Notes under the pieces: model-generated
What the model was told of the DNA's origin: nothing
Databases searched by the model: none
The model's input: only the letters and a program-made list of their open reading frames with translations
Shown here: in pieces, positions 20,595 through 32,147 of the stretch
Numbering within the stretch: the first letter of the stretch is position 1
How the letters are laid out: every line of letters begins with the position of its first letter
Assembly: GCA_963853835.1 (NCBI GenBank)
Contig: OY970827.1
Location: 77,827,234-77,891,233 of the forward strand
Length of the DNA stretch: 64,000 nt
Direction of reading: 5' to 3'
Origin: Calendula officinalis
Lineage: Eukaryota > Streptophyta > Magnoliopsida > Asterales > Asteraceae
Program-made: the position numbers and the translations under genes

Positions 20595-21282
20595 AAGGAG
20601 GTCCATCATTTTTACAAAGTCTCGAGAAATAAATCTCAACCATTGATCAATAAGATCTAATGGTCAAGATTAATCACATATTTTATACATTGAGGGGTAT
20701 TTTGGTCATTTAAAAAATAAATATTTTTTATTTTTTATTTTAGAATTCTTTTTTTTATTGTTTTAAATTTTTTTATTATTTTTTTTAACATTATTTTTTT
20801 TATTAATAACACATAATGTGATTAACCAAGGCTTGTAGCCTAGTGGTATCCAATGAGGATTTAAAGTGTTGCCCATGACCTATTGGTCATGGGTTCAAGT
20901 CCCGTCGTGGACAAAAAATGTGGAGGGCTCGAGGGAAGGCATACCGCCTCTTGTGGATGTCACTGTCTAGGCTCGAACCACTAACTTACTAACTAGCCGT
21001 AAAAAAAATAACACATAATGTGATTGCATACTGAATCACATGTGATTGCATACTAAATCACATGTGATTAAGTACTACACGTAATTATTAAATAAATATT
21101 ATTTTTTAACGAAAAAATTAATAAAAAATAAGAAAAAATAAAAAACGAAATTATTTTGAAGTGTCAAATGACCAAAATACCTCTTCATGTATTAAATATG
21201 TGATTAATCTTGATCATTAAATCTTATTAATCAATGGTTGAGATTTATTCATTGGGGCTTTATAAAAATAATAGACCTCCTT
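20595..21282. mobile_element. Long-TIR element hosting a SINE
   Basis: The two ends are imperfect inverted repeats of about 115 bp, starting AAGGAGGTCCATCATTTTTA at left and AAGGAGGTCTATTATTTTTA (reverse complement) at right, and continuing through a GGGGTATTTTGGTCATTT-like block. The interior holds two AATCACATGTGATT palindromes and, nested, the SINE at 20824-21006. A relative without its right end is at 36807-37431. Target duplication unclear; superfamily not assigned. Confidence 0.8.
20824..21006 (+). mobile_element. tRNA-derived SINE with a 19-bp target duplication
   Basis: The head contains a Pol III A box (TAGCCTAGTGG) and, about 60 bases later, a B box (GGTTCAAGTCCC). The body is about 183 bp and ends in an A-run. 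It is bounded by a perfect 19-bp direct repeat AATAACACATAATGTGATT at 20805-20823 and 21007-21025, which shows target-primed insertion. It is inserted in the long-TIR element 20595-21282, so it is the younger of the two. It needs LINE machinery in trans. Confidence 0.93.
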
Positions 21283-22126
21283 AACGTTCCTCTGAGAACC
21301 ATACGTATACTTATTGAGACTTGGGGGATACTCGAAAAAAATTTAACATTTTTATATCCGTGTAACATTTTTATAACATGGTTTACCGTTCATTATAAGT
21401 AAATTGGACTCGAACATGGTTCATCATAACTACATTGACCTCAAATGGGAGAGATACACCAGCAAGGCAGCATCACTTTTGTTTATAAACAAGTAATTTA
21501 TTCCCCGTGTATTGCTACGGGATTTAAAGCATACATTTGTCTCATATTAATTAAGTTCCGGTTTTTATTGGATTTAACTTTCTTTATTTTCTATTGATGA
21601 ACGAAAAAGTTAATATAATTACAACATTGGCGACAATATTATTGTAGGTAATCTATTTGAAATTTCCTAAATTATGTGAAATATGTTTAAAAAAAAACAT
21701 ATTTTATAAAACTTATAAGTGTTACCTTGTTACTATTAATTTTAATTACTTAGGTATAGCAAAAAAATTCATTTTTAATTTTTTGGTTTTTCATTTGTTA
21801 GAGTTGTATTTGATCGTTTTAAAATTTTTGATCGAAGGAAGATTAGAAAAAAAAAATTTTAAAAACAGGGAAATAGGAAACCAAGTCTATTGTTTGTTTA
21901 TTTTGTTTAAATTATGAGAAATAGAAAATTCTTGTTTGTTTAAATTACCAAACAACCCTTTTTAATGGGCCCTACATCACTTCTTTCTACATCCCATTAT
22001 AAGCGGCTATATCACTTCTTTTCCTCTATTTCTATTTTCTTTATAATCATTTTTAATTCTCTCCAGTAAATAGCATTAAATTTGAGGGGCCAAAATGATT
22101 ATGAACAGTGAAATTTGAATGGAAAA
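21283..22126. other. Intergenic DNA, nothing certain
   Basis: AT-rich. A minus-strand CCCGTAGCAATACACGGGG hairpin near 21500 resembles a Helitron 3' end, but the expected CTAG reads CTTG. The 86-codon frame 21657-21917 is AT-rich and unlike any known family. Confidence 0.4.
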
Positions 22127-22163
22127 TCTATATCTATAATTATAATAAAAGAAGCTTTAAGAT

Positions 22164-22204
22164 GCCACGTGGCGTTTTTTTAACCCCACAGCTTGCCACG
22201 TGGC
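22164..22204. promoter_or_regulatory. Paired G-box palindromes at a Helitron 5' end
   Basis: Two perfect GCCACGTGGC palindromes at 22164-22173 and 22195-22204 are 31 bp apart, followed at once by a reverse CCAAT (TATTGGC). G-boxes bind plant bZIP and bHLH factors. Function here is inferred from the motif only. Confidence 0.55.
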
Positions 22205-24828
22205 AGCTTCCTATTGGCTGCAACATATTTTTCCCGCCCATTGTATGATTCGTTTTAAGACCAACAACTTTTAATATGTAATATCGGTTTTTAATGTGGA
22301 GAGTTATTTCCTATTTAACAGACCAGCAACTTTTAATATGTAATATCCGTTTCCTAATTACAAAATCTGTTCCTTAAAATAAACCATTACCACATTATCA
22401 CAATGATATATATGACGTAATTTGAATTTATATTGATTGAATTTGGCTTATTTCCTAATATATACATCTCTTATTTACTGGAAATAATTTGAGGTAACCG
22501 GTTAACATATTTTAAAAAAATAAACATACGTAATTTAATTTTATAGTGATCGGATTTGGTTTGTTTCCTAATATACAACATTATAGACGGAACAAATTAA
22601 AGGTAACTTTTTCATAAAAATTCTATTTAAAGCCTACCGATATATTTTATTCGATACGTAAATTTTTATGTTACCTTACAATTCGAAGCAGCGTCAAAGA
22701 TTCCTCACCCGCCTCAAGCATCCTCATCAGCCTTTTAAGTGGTATAATTTCAAGTAGCCTTTCGTTTAATAGTTTAAACATAATACTAAAGCAGCATTGA
22801 TGTACAGGGTGTTGTTCTTAATTTTGCATTGATGCTTTAATAGTTGTCAACATTTTCTTACACTTCTGAATTTTGCAGTTTTTCTATGCATCTAAATGCG
22901 ATTCGGGTTATATAGTTTGCAGTTTATGTATTTAAATTTTGACTTTTGATGCTGCTAAATTTCATACAGTACTACATAAATTTGCACTATTATCCGGTTT
23001 CTACATTTAAAATCTATTATAGTAATTGGATTTGAACAATTCCTAAGTTATCAAACAATTTCCGGAAGTATACTAATTACTATAAACACATATTACTAAT
23101 TATTATATGAACACCTAAATAGTTTATATTTTCTTCATAAAAACTTTGCATAATTAGTTATTCTACAGCAGCCTCATAAACTGGATTAGCTTTTCTGCAT
23201 CAGCCAACTGGTATGTTATGTAATTTTCTGTATATTTTAACCAACATAAATCTTTTCTGTTTTAGTCTCTGCAGGTAATTAAACAATGTGAAAGAAGATG
23301 TAAGTAGATTTTCATTATTTTTATACTTTATGTATGAGGTTATTTTTTCATGCTAATTAATTTAATAACTGGATGCAGATCATATCAGTTTCTTGAAAAT
23401 AAAAGATGGGCTTTTGAAGGTGGAGAATTTTCCTCAAGTAAATTGCATTTGTAGACTGTAGTAATAGATGTTAGGTATAATATTAATTTGAGTTGACTAA
23501 TAATGTAAAATAGTTCTTCATGGTTCTGTTAATTTTAAATAATTTTAGTTTTTGTTCATGTTAAATTGAATCTTGATATCTATGTATTCACTACTTATTC
23601 ACAATTCAACATTACTATTTTGTGCACTAACACAGTTTATGCTTATGTTTAGCAGTGATGTATGATCAATGCTTTATTACTTAATTAGCTTAATTATAAT
23701 TTCAAAATTTTAAGACTTGACAATTGTTTCTATTTAAATATTGTTGTTCTTGCATCATGAGTCATTTAGTCGGCTACTATTAGATTAGAAATTGCAATGT
23801 GGAAAACTTATGTTTAGGTTTTGATCATAATAATTTGAAGTGGAGCCGTATCAACTCATCTTTAACATGTCTCAATCATCTAAACAATCGTAATTTTTTT
23901 TTTAATTATTATGGTTATTTAACATACATTCTCAATTCATAATTCCCACTATAATAATTATAATAATAATATTATTATTTATATACTAATTTTAAAATTT
24001 AATATAGAATGACAAATCAATGATTAAGCTCGTGATTGAAGAACTTGACGAGAAGAATTGTTAAGTTTCAAATAAAAATTACTAACCTTTTCTTTTCTTT
24101 TTTAATATTTACTTTAGTTAAACACATGGCAGTAATTTTGGGATAATATATATTTTCTACTTTACTGCCAGGCACAATGGTAAAAGTAAAACTCAAACCA
24201 CCCAAGGGTGGTAGTTTTTTAGATGGATTAGAGGCACGGGTGGCATTTGTGGGGTGTTACGACAAAAAAAGTATTTACGGGTCAACCTAACATTTATTGG
24301 CCCATGCTAAAACTGACATGTTTCTACCCGACCCATCTAGCAGAGTTCAGAAGAAGTTGAGAGACCGAGTAAATTGAAAGTAAGCCGAATGAAAGAATTA
24401 GTTATGAAAAGGAGATCTGAGTTGGAAGACATATGTTGCAAGACTCACATTGAGCCCGATTCAAGTATAGCTATTGATAAATCTAATACAATGATAAACG
24501 GGCACGTTTTTATTAAATCATAATAAGTTACTTGATAAAAACTAGAAACGTAACTTTTTTTTAAGGTTTGGTGGACCGAGTTAACAGCTATTTTGGCCTA
24601 CTTATATTCAATGTATAACTAATTTGTCAAGACTAAAATGCCAGGCTTCTTTCAAACCAGCTTCTACTTTGGATACATTGCTATGTTCTGTCTTGATTTA
24701 GCTTAAATTTTGCTAAGTGAATCTGTTTCAGAAGATGTTGGGTGCTTTTGAATAAGTAAATAACATTAGAATTTAGCATTTTTTTATTAGAATTTAGTAA
24801 ACAAGTACATAATATATGTTAGAGAGAT

Positions 24829-24868
24829 TGACAACCCGTAATATTTCATTGGGTTTAACCTACTGTCT
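24829..24868 (+). repeat. Internal degenerate Helitron 3' terminus
   Basis: TTGACAACCCGTAATATTTC...GGGTTTAACCTACTG parallels the true end (GTGACAACCCGTGATTTTTC...GGGCATTAACCTAGTG) about 245 bp downstream. The final CTAG is CTAC. Confidence 0.6.
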
Positions 24869-25222
24869 CATGGGGAATTTGTGTTTTTGTATGCCATCAA
24901 CTTTAATATTAGGATGCATGGAGCATTACTATGTTAAAACCATTGCTTTTTTCTATTAAACATTTTTTTTAATGTTTTATTGGAGTTTTTAATAGTTTCT
25001 TGAAATCAATGTAATAATCATGAAATTAAAGATTAATTTTTTTTACTCTATATCAATTACGTTCAGCATAAAAAGTGACAACCCGTGATTTTTCACGGGC
25101 ATTAACCTAGTGTATATATAGAGTAATCCAATCGGCATACTTTTACATTAAATCAAAAGCGCAAAAACCACTTTGAAACAATACATGGGAGAATAACACC
25201 TATATATCCAACGATTATACTA

Positions 25223-25382
25223 AGGACATGTTTGGATAAGCTTTTCAAAAGTGTTTATTGACTTATTGACTTCTTGAAAAGTTAAAATCAAGAAGTAAGG
25301 AGCCTCTTACTTTTTGATTTTGGCTTCTCAAAAAGCCAATAAGTTAATAAGTAGCTTTTCAAAAACATTCCCAAACATGCCC
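25223..25382. mobile_element. MITE with GGACATGTTTGG ends (hAT-like)
   Basis: GGACATGTTTGGATAAGC at left and TTCCCAAACATGCCC at right are inverted repeats. The interior is a series of AAGTTAATAAG and CTTTTCAAAA inverted motifs. Length is 160 bp; no clear target duplication. Confidence 0.6.
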
Positions 25383-28101
25383 AAACTCTGATTCGCCTAT
25401 CTATTTTTAACCAAAAGTGGAAAATCTTTGAATTTGAGTACCAATTATTAGAACCTCTTTCCCCCTATTACTTGGAAAACCTTCCCATTTCTCAATTTCG
25501 AGATAAACCAAACAAATGTATAGTAAAAATAATTATCTTTTAATTATAATACGAGTAGTAATTACAAAATCTTATTATTACCGAACTTAACAAACCTTTT
25601 TCTTAAGTTTCTGGACCATACCATGATAGAGGGAATAAAAGATGACAAAGTGGATCATGATAAAGGGAAAAGGCTGCAGAACTATCCTTCATTTCTATCA
25701 CTGATAGAAGTCTCCTAAAATTCAACCTTTTGATTTAAATAGTTGAATTCTTTGTCTCAATAGTTACCTGTATGCTCCTATTTTTTTAACTATTTTAACC
25801 GGTTCCGTCGGTATGGAATGTGAGTTCATTGCTTCTGTTTGAAGATGGATTGAGGGACGAGTTGTGTAAGGCATTTGAATAAAACTAAGTATTTTGTGCG
25901 TAAATTTTATAATATGTGGGCTCAAAAATAAAATGTAAATTAAGGTATGCTGTTAGCATGCATGTTTCAGTTGAGTGTCACATGACATTTCGTTGATTTA
26001 GTAGAAACTAAAGTATCAGTATGACAACAGTTGGGAGCGGTCTTAGTAGTGATCAATCAATTTTATCGGTATGCAATTCACCTTTCTTTAGTTTCATGAC
26101 CTAGAGTTACATATTAAGTTCAACAAATGTATACAAGGAATTTAAACCATTTACGTTTTTAACAATTGCATACTCACCATATAAACTACTTCTAAATTCA
26201 CACAACTTTGTCTACCATGGGACTAGAATCGATGATCACTAGCCATAGGAATACTTTACAACATATTTTACCGCTATATTATAAGCCCTTTGGTTTCAAA
26301 CTTTTTATGCGAGGATGGATCGTTTTGGGTTTTACTTTAATGGTCAAAGAATGGCTGCTTTAGTTCCGGGTAAACAACGTTTTCCTCTCTTGTCTCCTTT
26401 ATTGGGTCCAAATGACTTTATTGGTTTTACACATGAAGTGGAGCAAATTTATAAAAGGAACATTTGGAATTTAAACCTATATTTGTGTGAGAATGTTCTC
26501 TTCTAAAATGACCTTAATTATTTATTATGGTGGGTTTACCGGTTCGATCATTTTAAAGACATTAGCTGGTGTGATTTAAAATCTAAGTTAAAACATTAGT
26601 GACGAGACACATTTTGAGGCTATTGTGGACAACTACACCGCCAGGACCACCTTGTCAATGTCGTTGGTGTCATGGTGATCACAGTCGTTGTGACATGTTA
26701 TATGTACTTTTTTCCTTTTTCTTACTTGAAAATTGGTTAAGTTATGAAATGCCAGAAAATGCGTGTCATTTTCTAATTAGAGCATTAGGTATGGTATTCA
26801 TGTTATAACCATATTAAATAATTTTTGAGGCTTTAACATGAGTTTATCACTCGTGTTAAAGTCGCACTCTCTAGTGTTAGCTGACTTTGGCTCACCAATT
26901 GTATGCATGTTCAGCATAGGAATGAGTTTAACGCTTCGTGAAACAGATGGCGAAGGCTTCTATAGCGTAACCGACGGTATGATGTTAAAGTATTTATTTG
27001 CCTCAGTATTTGTTAAATATACATACCAGACCGTTATTATTGTAATGTATATATCGTATAGGGGCTGCAATGTAATTACTCAAACTGTAATCTTTATTTA
27101 ATAGTGAAATACACCATACCCAAATTTATTGGATTTTATTGCATAATGTTAAAAAAGAATTAACACCAAATCCTTATCAAAAGAATGGAAGATAAACATC
27201 TTAGTGTTAGATTAAAGGTTTTTGATGCATACTGTTAAATACTTGCAAAATTTTAGTTATGGATAACAAAGATATGCCGATGTACAAAGCAAATGTTAAA
27301 TGTGAATATATGAATTGGTCTAAATGAAAAAAATATTATGGTAACACAGTGGAACACGTCGACTTCAATCAATTTGTTCTTCTAAATTCATTGAACGTGA
27401 AAGTTCCCATCAAATCACAAAAGCTTGTCTTATTTCCTCCTAGCATTTTTAACAAGTTAAAGTATTCGCTTTTGCTTCTTTTATCGTCATTCGTAGGGCT
27501 TTCTCCGTTAATTAGTTATACAATAAAAGAGACAACATTAACAGTAATATAATTCGTTAACAGTAATATGAGTCGTAGGGCGTCAATTCATGCAGGGTTC
27601 AAAGTCCAAACGATGATAGGTCAGAAATATTTCAACTTGAATTTGATCTTTTTATATAAATTGATTAAATCATATTACTTTCAACATTAATACGACTCAT
27701 ATAATTCGTTTAATTTAAAGACTTTAAATGTGTTAGCAATTTGAATTAATCAAATGCATGGATCATACATGTCAACTTTTTAAATGTGTATTCAAACTTA
27801 ATAAAGTATATCTATTTTCTAAATATACATAAATAACTACTAAAAATATAAATATATATTTTTAAAATATATTTTAATAATTAATCGAGATAGCGGTTCG
27901 ACCTATTTAAATTATCAACCATTCGAACTAACCCATTTAATTAACAGGTCAACTGAATCGATATAAAATTGACCCGAAACTTGTTTGCTTCAACGCTAAC
28001 CTGATTATTTTCGTTCTCAAGTCGGATTTCGTGTCGTGTCATAAATTGACACCCCTATTCCCGAGGGCGGGAGCGCCTAGATTAGCGCATCTAATGACTA
28101 A
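25383..28101. other. Intergenic DNA without recognisable genes
   Basis: Several short frames (26315-26506, 26599-26808, 26838-27101, 27349-27552) were examined; none shows a known domain or strong codon bias. A block near 27880-28060 contains degenerate 'gacc...cgaacc' and 'aaattgacacccct' motifs typical of decayed hAT MITE ends. Confidence 0.4.
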
Positions 28102-28363
28102 GAGCATCTCCAATGGAAGTTTTTTATAAATCTTTTTACCTTTTATGTAAGTCATTTGAATGCATATGACCTTCTAGCAAATAGCTTTAGTTTCAAAAGT
28201 TTTTTCTTCCATAAGTCTTTTATCAAGACACAGAAAGTTTTATCTACATTTATATGCATTGGAGTAAAATCTTTTTTGAAAGCTTTTTTTTATCAATATT
28301 GAGTGGAAAGTCTGTATGTCAATTTTAAAAATCATTGGAATGACTTATGCATTGGAAATGCTC
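28102..28363. mobile_element. Tourist-type (PIF/Harbinger) MITE
   Basis: The ends GAGCATCTCCAATG and CATTGGAAATGCTC are inverted repeats flanked by TAA on both sides (28099-28101 and 28364-28366). Length is 262 bp; non-coding. Confidence 0.88.
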
Positions 28364-30241
28364 TAACAACATTCGTTCCCTACACCAGCTTTCAAATGTA
28401 AAACTTTGGGATTAATACGACTTGTTGAACAACCAATTGATCTAGATCAATTGGCCACCAATGATAGGTTAGGTGGTTTTCCTTCAAGAGATTTTGGGTT
28501 CAAGCAGGATCGGATTTCAAGCGATGCACAGTTTGACACAATGACACGTACAATTTTTCAAATGTTTTCCGTAAGGTAAATTTTTTAGAGTTTTTTTGAT
28601 GTTACGGTGCTAATACATTTTTTAAAAAACTTACTCCATACTCCAAACCAGTGTTAAAGAAACTCAACTATTAGCTAATAATCCAAACCTAAAGTCCAAC
28701 CTACAATCTAAACCAAATAAAGGAACGTGTGTCTTTGTAGTTTTTTTTAGCTTTTAGCTTTAGGAAACTAGTAGTTGTCTTGTAGTTTATTAAATTATTT
28801 TTTTAAAATTTGTTTGTGTGTTGTTTATGTAATAGAGTTTGTTATGTTAAATTTATTTTTGTTTTCTGGCACTGGTACGAGCCCCGCTCGGGCATCCCCC
28901 TAGATCTCGCTAGGGGTGCTACACCTAGGACCCCGCAAAGGGGCGTAACCTCTTGAACCCTGTCTTTTTACCCCCCCCCCCCCCCCCCCCGCACGCAAAG
29001 GGAGCTACTGTTGTTGAGAATTTCTAGTTTCGCCTCTGGGTTCGAGACTTGTTGGATACATTCCTTTGGAGATAAAAAATGAGGTGGAGTTTATTCCCTA
29101 AAAAAAGAGATGGGTTCGAGAAGACATACTGCCCGCTTGGTATCACTGCATCACTCAAACTATTAACTTACTAACTGATAGTTAAAAAAAATAATTTGTT
29201 AAAGGAGTATTTATAAAATATTATTTTTACCATCATAAATATTATTTAAATTTAGAAACATTTAGAATGTACACTTCAAATATTTACCATAGCAAACATC
29301 TCTAATTTGTTGGTGTTACACAAACGTAGTCAAAATTTATTGTTATGAGATTAATAGATAGATGGTGTTTATATAATACTACGTATTATAGTTTCCTATT
29401 TTTACGGAAAAAAAAAAAACTTTTATTTCTATGACAAGGCTTTATAATGACACAAACTTTTAACCCAAATGATTAAAATGTTATATTTATTAATATGTGA
29501 CTACCTTTAACTGTGAAAAATCTATACTTTTTATAACGTATTTAGGATACATTTCCTAAAATTAAGTGTTACAAAATTTTAATGTATATAGTTTAATATA
29601 TTTTTTAGTAGATAAGTATAATATATTTCTAATATTTCATTCTATGTTAAAATTATATGGTAAAATGACTGAAATTATTAAGTAAAATATCTAGAATACT
29701 CAAACAAGAAACAGACAACAAGCATGTATACTTAAAATATATTGATGTTTATTGTAATTCAAGTGACAACATATATTGATGTTTTACTGCCGGTGTACAA
29801 TATAATACCATTAAGCACCACTTTTTTCACTTACAGCCACCATCGACCCGCAACATGTCCTGCTAGTGCTTTAAAACATTGACGAGTTTCATAATTAAAC
29901 TGTTTGTCATAAATTCTTCAAGTTTTAAATTATTTGCTTAGTAAAATAAATCATATAATCACAGTATATATTTATGTTCTATAATAAATTCACATATTGT
30001 TTAAATATATATTTTTATAATTTAATCTCGCAAAATTTATAGCGAATACCGATTAGAATAATAACCATACAGTAAAAAAAATGAATTAAATAATGTAATT
30101 AACAAGACAAAAGGACAAAAATTAAATGGAGCAAAAAAAAAATCTCTTATAGCCACGTAAATTTACCTGTAATGACTCCGAGCTCCACAAAGCATGTAAG
30201 TTGGCTTGTAAAGCGGATCAAAACCATGTTAAACAAATTTA
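28364..30241. other. Intergenic DNA with a GC-rich patch and a SINE remnant
   Basis: 28867-29010 is unusually GC-rich and contains a C homopolymer. About 29024-29195 resembles the 3' part of the SINE at 20824 (B box-like GGGTTCGAGAC, then 'actattaacttactaact' and an A-run). A tRNA-like head may lie at 28437-28507. The remainder is AT-rich with no genes. Confidence 0.5.
28971..28990. repeat. C20 homopolymer
   Basis: Twenty consecutive C bases. Long C runs are prone to sequencing error, so the length is uncertain. Confidence 0.9.
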
Positions 30242-30456
30242 GGTGATGTTTGGTAGTATCTGGATGATTAATATCTGAATGCTGCAGAGGTCTGAATGAT
30301 TCAAACTTCCCCTTACATCTATCCGATTAAGAGGCAGAATATGTTCAATTTTTTTATTCAAATGTTGATTAAGATGTCTTACCAAACGCTCTGAATCTAT
30401 TTGATTAAGATGTTGTCCTCTTAACTGAATCATTAAGAGGCTTACCAAACATATCT
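30242..30456. mobile_element. MITE with TGTTTGGTA ends
   Basis: The left GGTGATGTTTGGTAGTATC and right CTTACCAAACATATC are inverted repeats. The interior repeats GATTAAGAGG and GAATGATTC motifs in both orientations. A minus-strand frame across it is a repeat artefact. Confidence 0.6.
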
Positions 30457-31356
30457 ATCTATTATTACATGCAAAGTACTTTTTTTTTGTAAGATACCCC
30501 TTTTAAATTTGTTAATGACTTTTATGCACAACAAAATAGATTTGATTACCACGGCAAAATATATTTTTGCAACTTAATTCAGTTATCAGAGTTACTATCA
30601 TCTGTGGAGAGATTGCCGTACCAACCTATTAGCACTACAAAAAAGAAAATAGAGTCGGTTTTAAGTGCGATAAATATATAAGGTGATACTCATGATGAGA
30701 TCCATTAACCCAAACCAATCATATTTCTTAAGACCAATTGCTATTGAAGTAAATTTATCTATCCAACACCACTAAAGGTGAATGGTATGGGATAAAAAAA
30801 AAAAAAAGCTTGTTATTATCTTATTGGCAAGCCTTTCACATCGTAAAGGGGATCTGAACACCATTCTCCACCACACCGTGGGAGGTCAAGTGGGAGGTCA
30901 AGTGAAAGAGTTCGTGGCCACAGCCACGAAGAACCATGCCTGTGTGGTGATCGTTGGTGGTATTTTTGGAGTGTTTTGGTGGCCCCTTTCACATGTGAAT
31001 GATTGTAATGTGACATGGTTACATATGTGACATTTAATATGACAAAAAATTTAATGTGACTGGTGGTACTTATACCCACCTGTCAATATTTTTATTTCCT
31101 CATGTCAACAATGACATTAAACTAAAATATTATTGACAATAATACATATTCACTTAATATTTTTAGTCTAACATTTGACTAATGCCAACGGCATGTCGGT
31201 TACCAATCCGATGGTCGTCGGTTTTCTCAACCGTTGGCACGCCCCTTCGGTTGGGTGCATTAGGTTCATCGGTAGCTACCCCGTAGCGAAGGGAGGGGAG
31301 GTGGGGCCCTTGTTATAATATTTAAGAGAGTATTAATATTTTGTATGTATATTTTA
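30457..31356. other. Intergenic DNA, no gene supported
   Basis: A GC-richer block at 30840-31030 produces short frames on both strands without recognisable domains. Another at 31180-31310 has repeated 'cggt' motifs and resembles 58030-58200; both are probably decayed transposons. Confidence 0.4.
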
Positions 31357-31616
31357 CTTCCTCCGTCCCTTAATAAAGTTCTCATTTCTATCAAAATATT
31401 TGTCACAAAATAAAGTTCTCATTTCTCAAATTAGAGGGATCCACTCAATAAAGTAATATTATTACTATGTACTTCACCACTAACTATCTTTAAAAAACAT
31501 TTTCTCTCTCCAAAATAACATTATGTTTTAACCAAATTTATTATCAAGACTCCATCACTAACTTCTAAAAACTTGTACCCAATTGAAATGAGAACTTTAT
31601 TAAGGGACGGAGGGAG
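31357..31616. mobile_element. Stowaway-type MITE upstream of ADR1
   Basis: The left end CTTCCTCCGTCCCTTAATAA and right end TTATTAAGGGACGGAGGGAG are inverted repeats with TA at both borders. A hAT MITE has inserted exactly at its right end, so its terminal 8 bases reappear after that insertion. Confidence 0.88.
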
Positions 31617-31824
31617 TAGGGGTGGCAATTGGGTTGGGTTTGGGTTAGTGGGTTAGCGGGTCGACCCGGGTTCATAGAAGACAACCCGAACACAACCTGA
31701 TTTATAAACAGGTTGGACGGGTCAATCTGTTTTTGACCCGAACCCATTTACGATCAACCCAACCCCGACCTTTTTCGTGTTGGGTTCGTGTCAGGTTGCG
31801 GTCGTATTAGGAATTGCCATCCTA
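31617..31824. mobile_element. hAT-type MITE inserted at the edge of a Stowaway
   Basis: The ends TAGGGGTGGCAATTGGG and GGAATTGCCATCCTA are inverted repeats. The 8-bp flanks GGAGGGAG (31609-31616) and GGAGAGAG (31825-31832) differ at one base and are taken as the hAT target duplication. The interior has GGGTT and GACCCG-type motifs. It lies about 320 bp before the ADR1 ATG. Confidence 0.85.
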
Positions 31825-32147
31825 GGAGAGAGTATAAAATTTAATAGGGTATCAATATTTTATAAAATTTAAAACTCAATCTATTACTTAAAGGGGGTGA
31901 TTTTTCTACCATATATTTTAATGCATCTACCACAATAGTTACATCACATATTTATACACTATGCAGAAATACTTGTACAGTGTTGTATAAATATCAAAAA
32001 GTGTGGTAGCAAAAATAATTCTCATTACTTAATTTTGTTAACGTAAGCTGACAATAACGTCACATCTCCACTCTACTATAACAACACGATTACTCAACTA
32101 TCTTCCTTCATTTCAAAACACGCCGGACTCCGGTGAAATATACTAAA

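Larger units (their letters stand above)
22127..25110 (+). mobile_element. Helitron, 2984 bp, non-autonomous
   Basis: It starts A|TCTATATCTATAATTATAA at 22127 (an alternative TC start lies 6 bases on). It ends with the hairpin CCCGTGATTTTTCACGGG, a short spacer, and CCTAG|T at 25110/25111. The insertion between A and T without duplication fits Helitrons. No Rep/helicase coding was found. Several short exon-like stretches with AG and GT borders occur (near 23168-23210 and 23384-23440), possibly captured fragments, but no product is recognisable. A degenerate second 3' terminus lies at about 24829-24868. Confidence 0.85.

Noticed and set aside
21480..21530. Helitron 3' end on the minus strand
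   Set aside because: A good hairpin (CCCGTAGCAATACACGGGG) is followed by CTTGT instead of CTAGT, and no 5' end was found.
26315..27101. Three consecutive plus-strand frames as exons of one gene
   Set aside because: No shared domain, weak splice context and no similarity to a family I know.
30782..31079. Frames on both strands in a GC-richer block
   Set aside because: Both strands are open over the same stretch and neither has a recognisable motif; most likely decayed transposon DNA.
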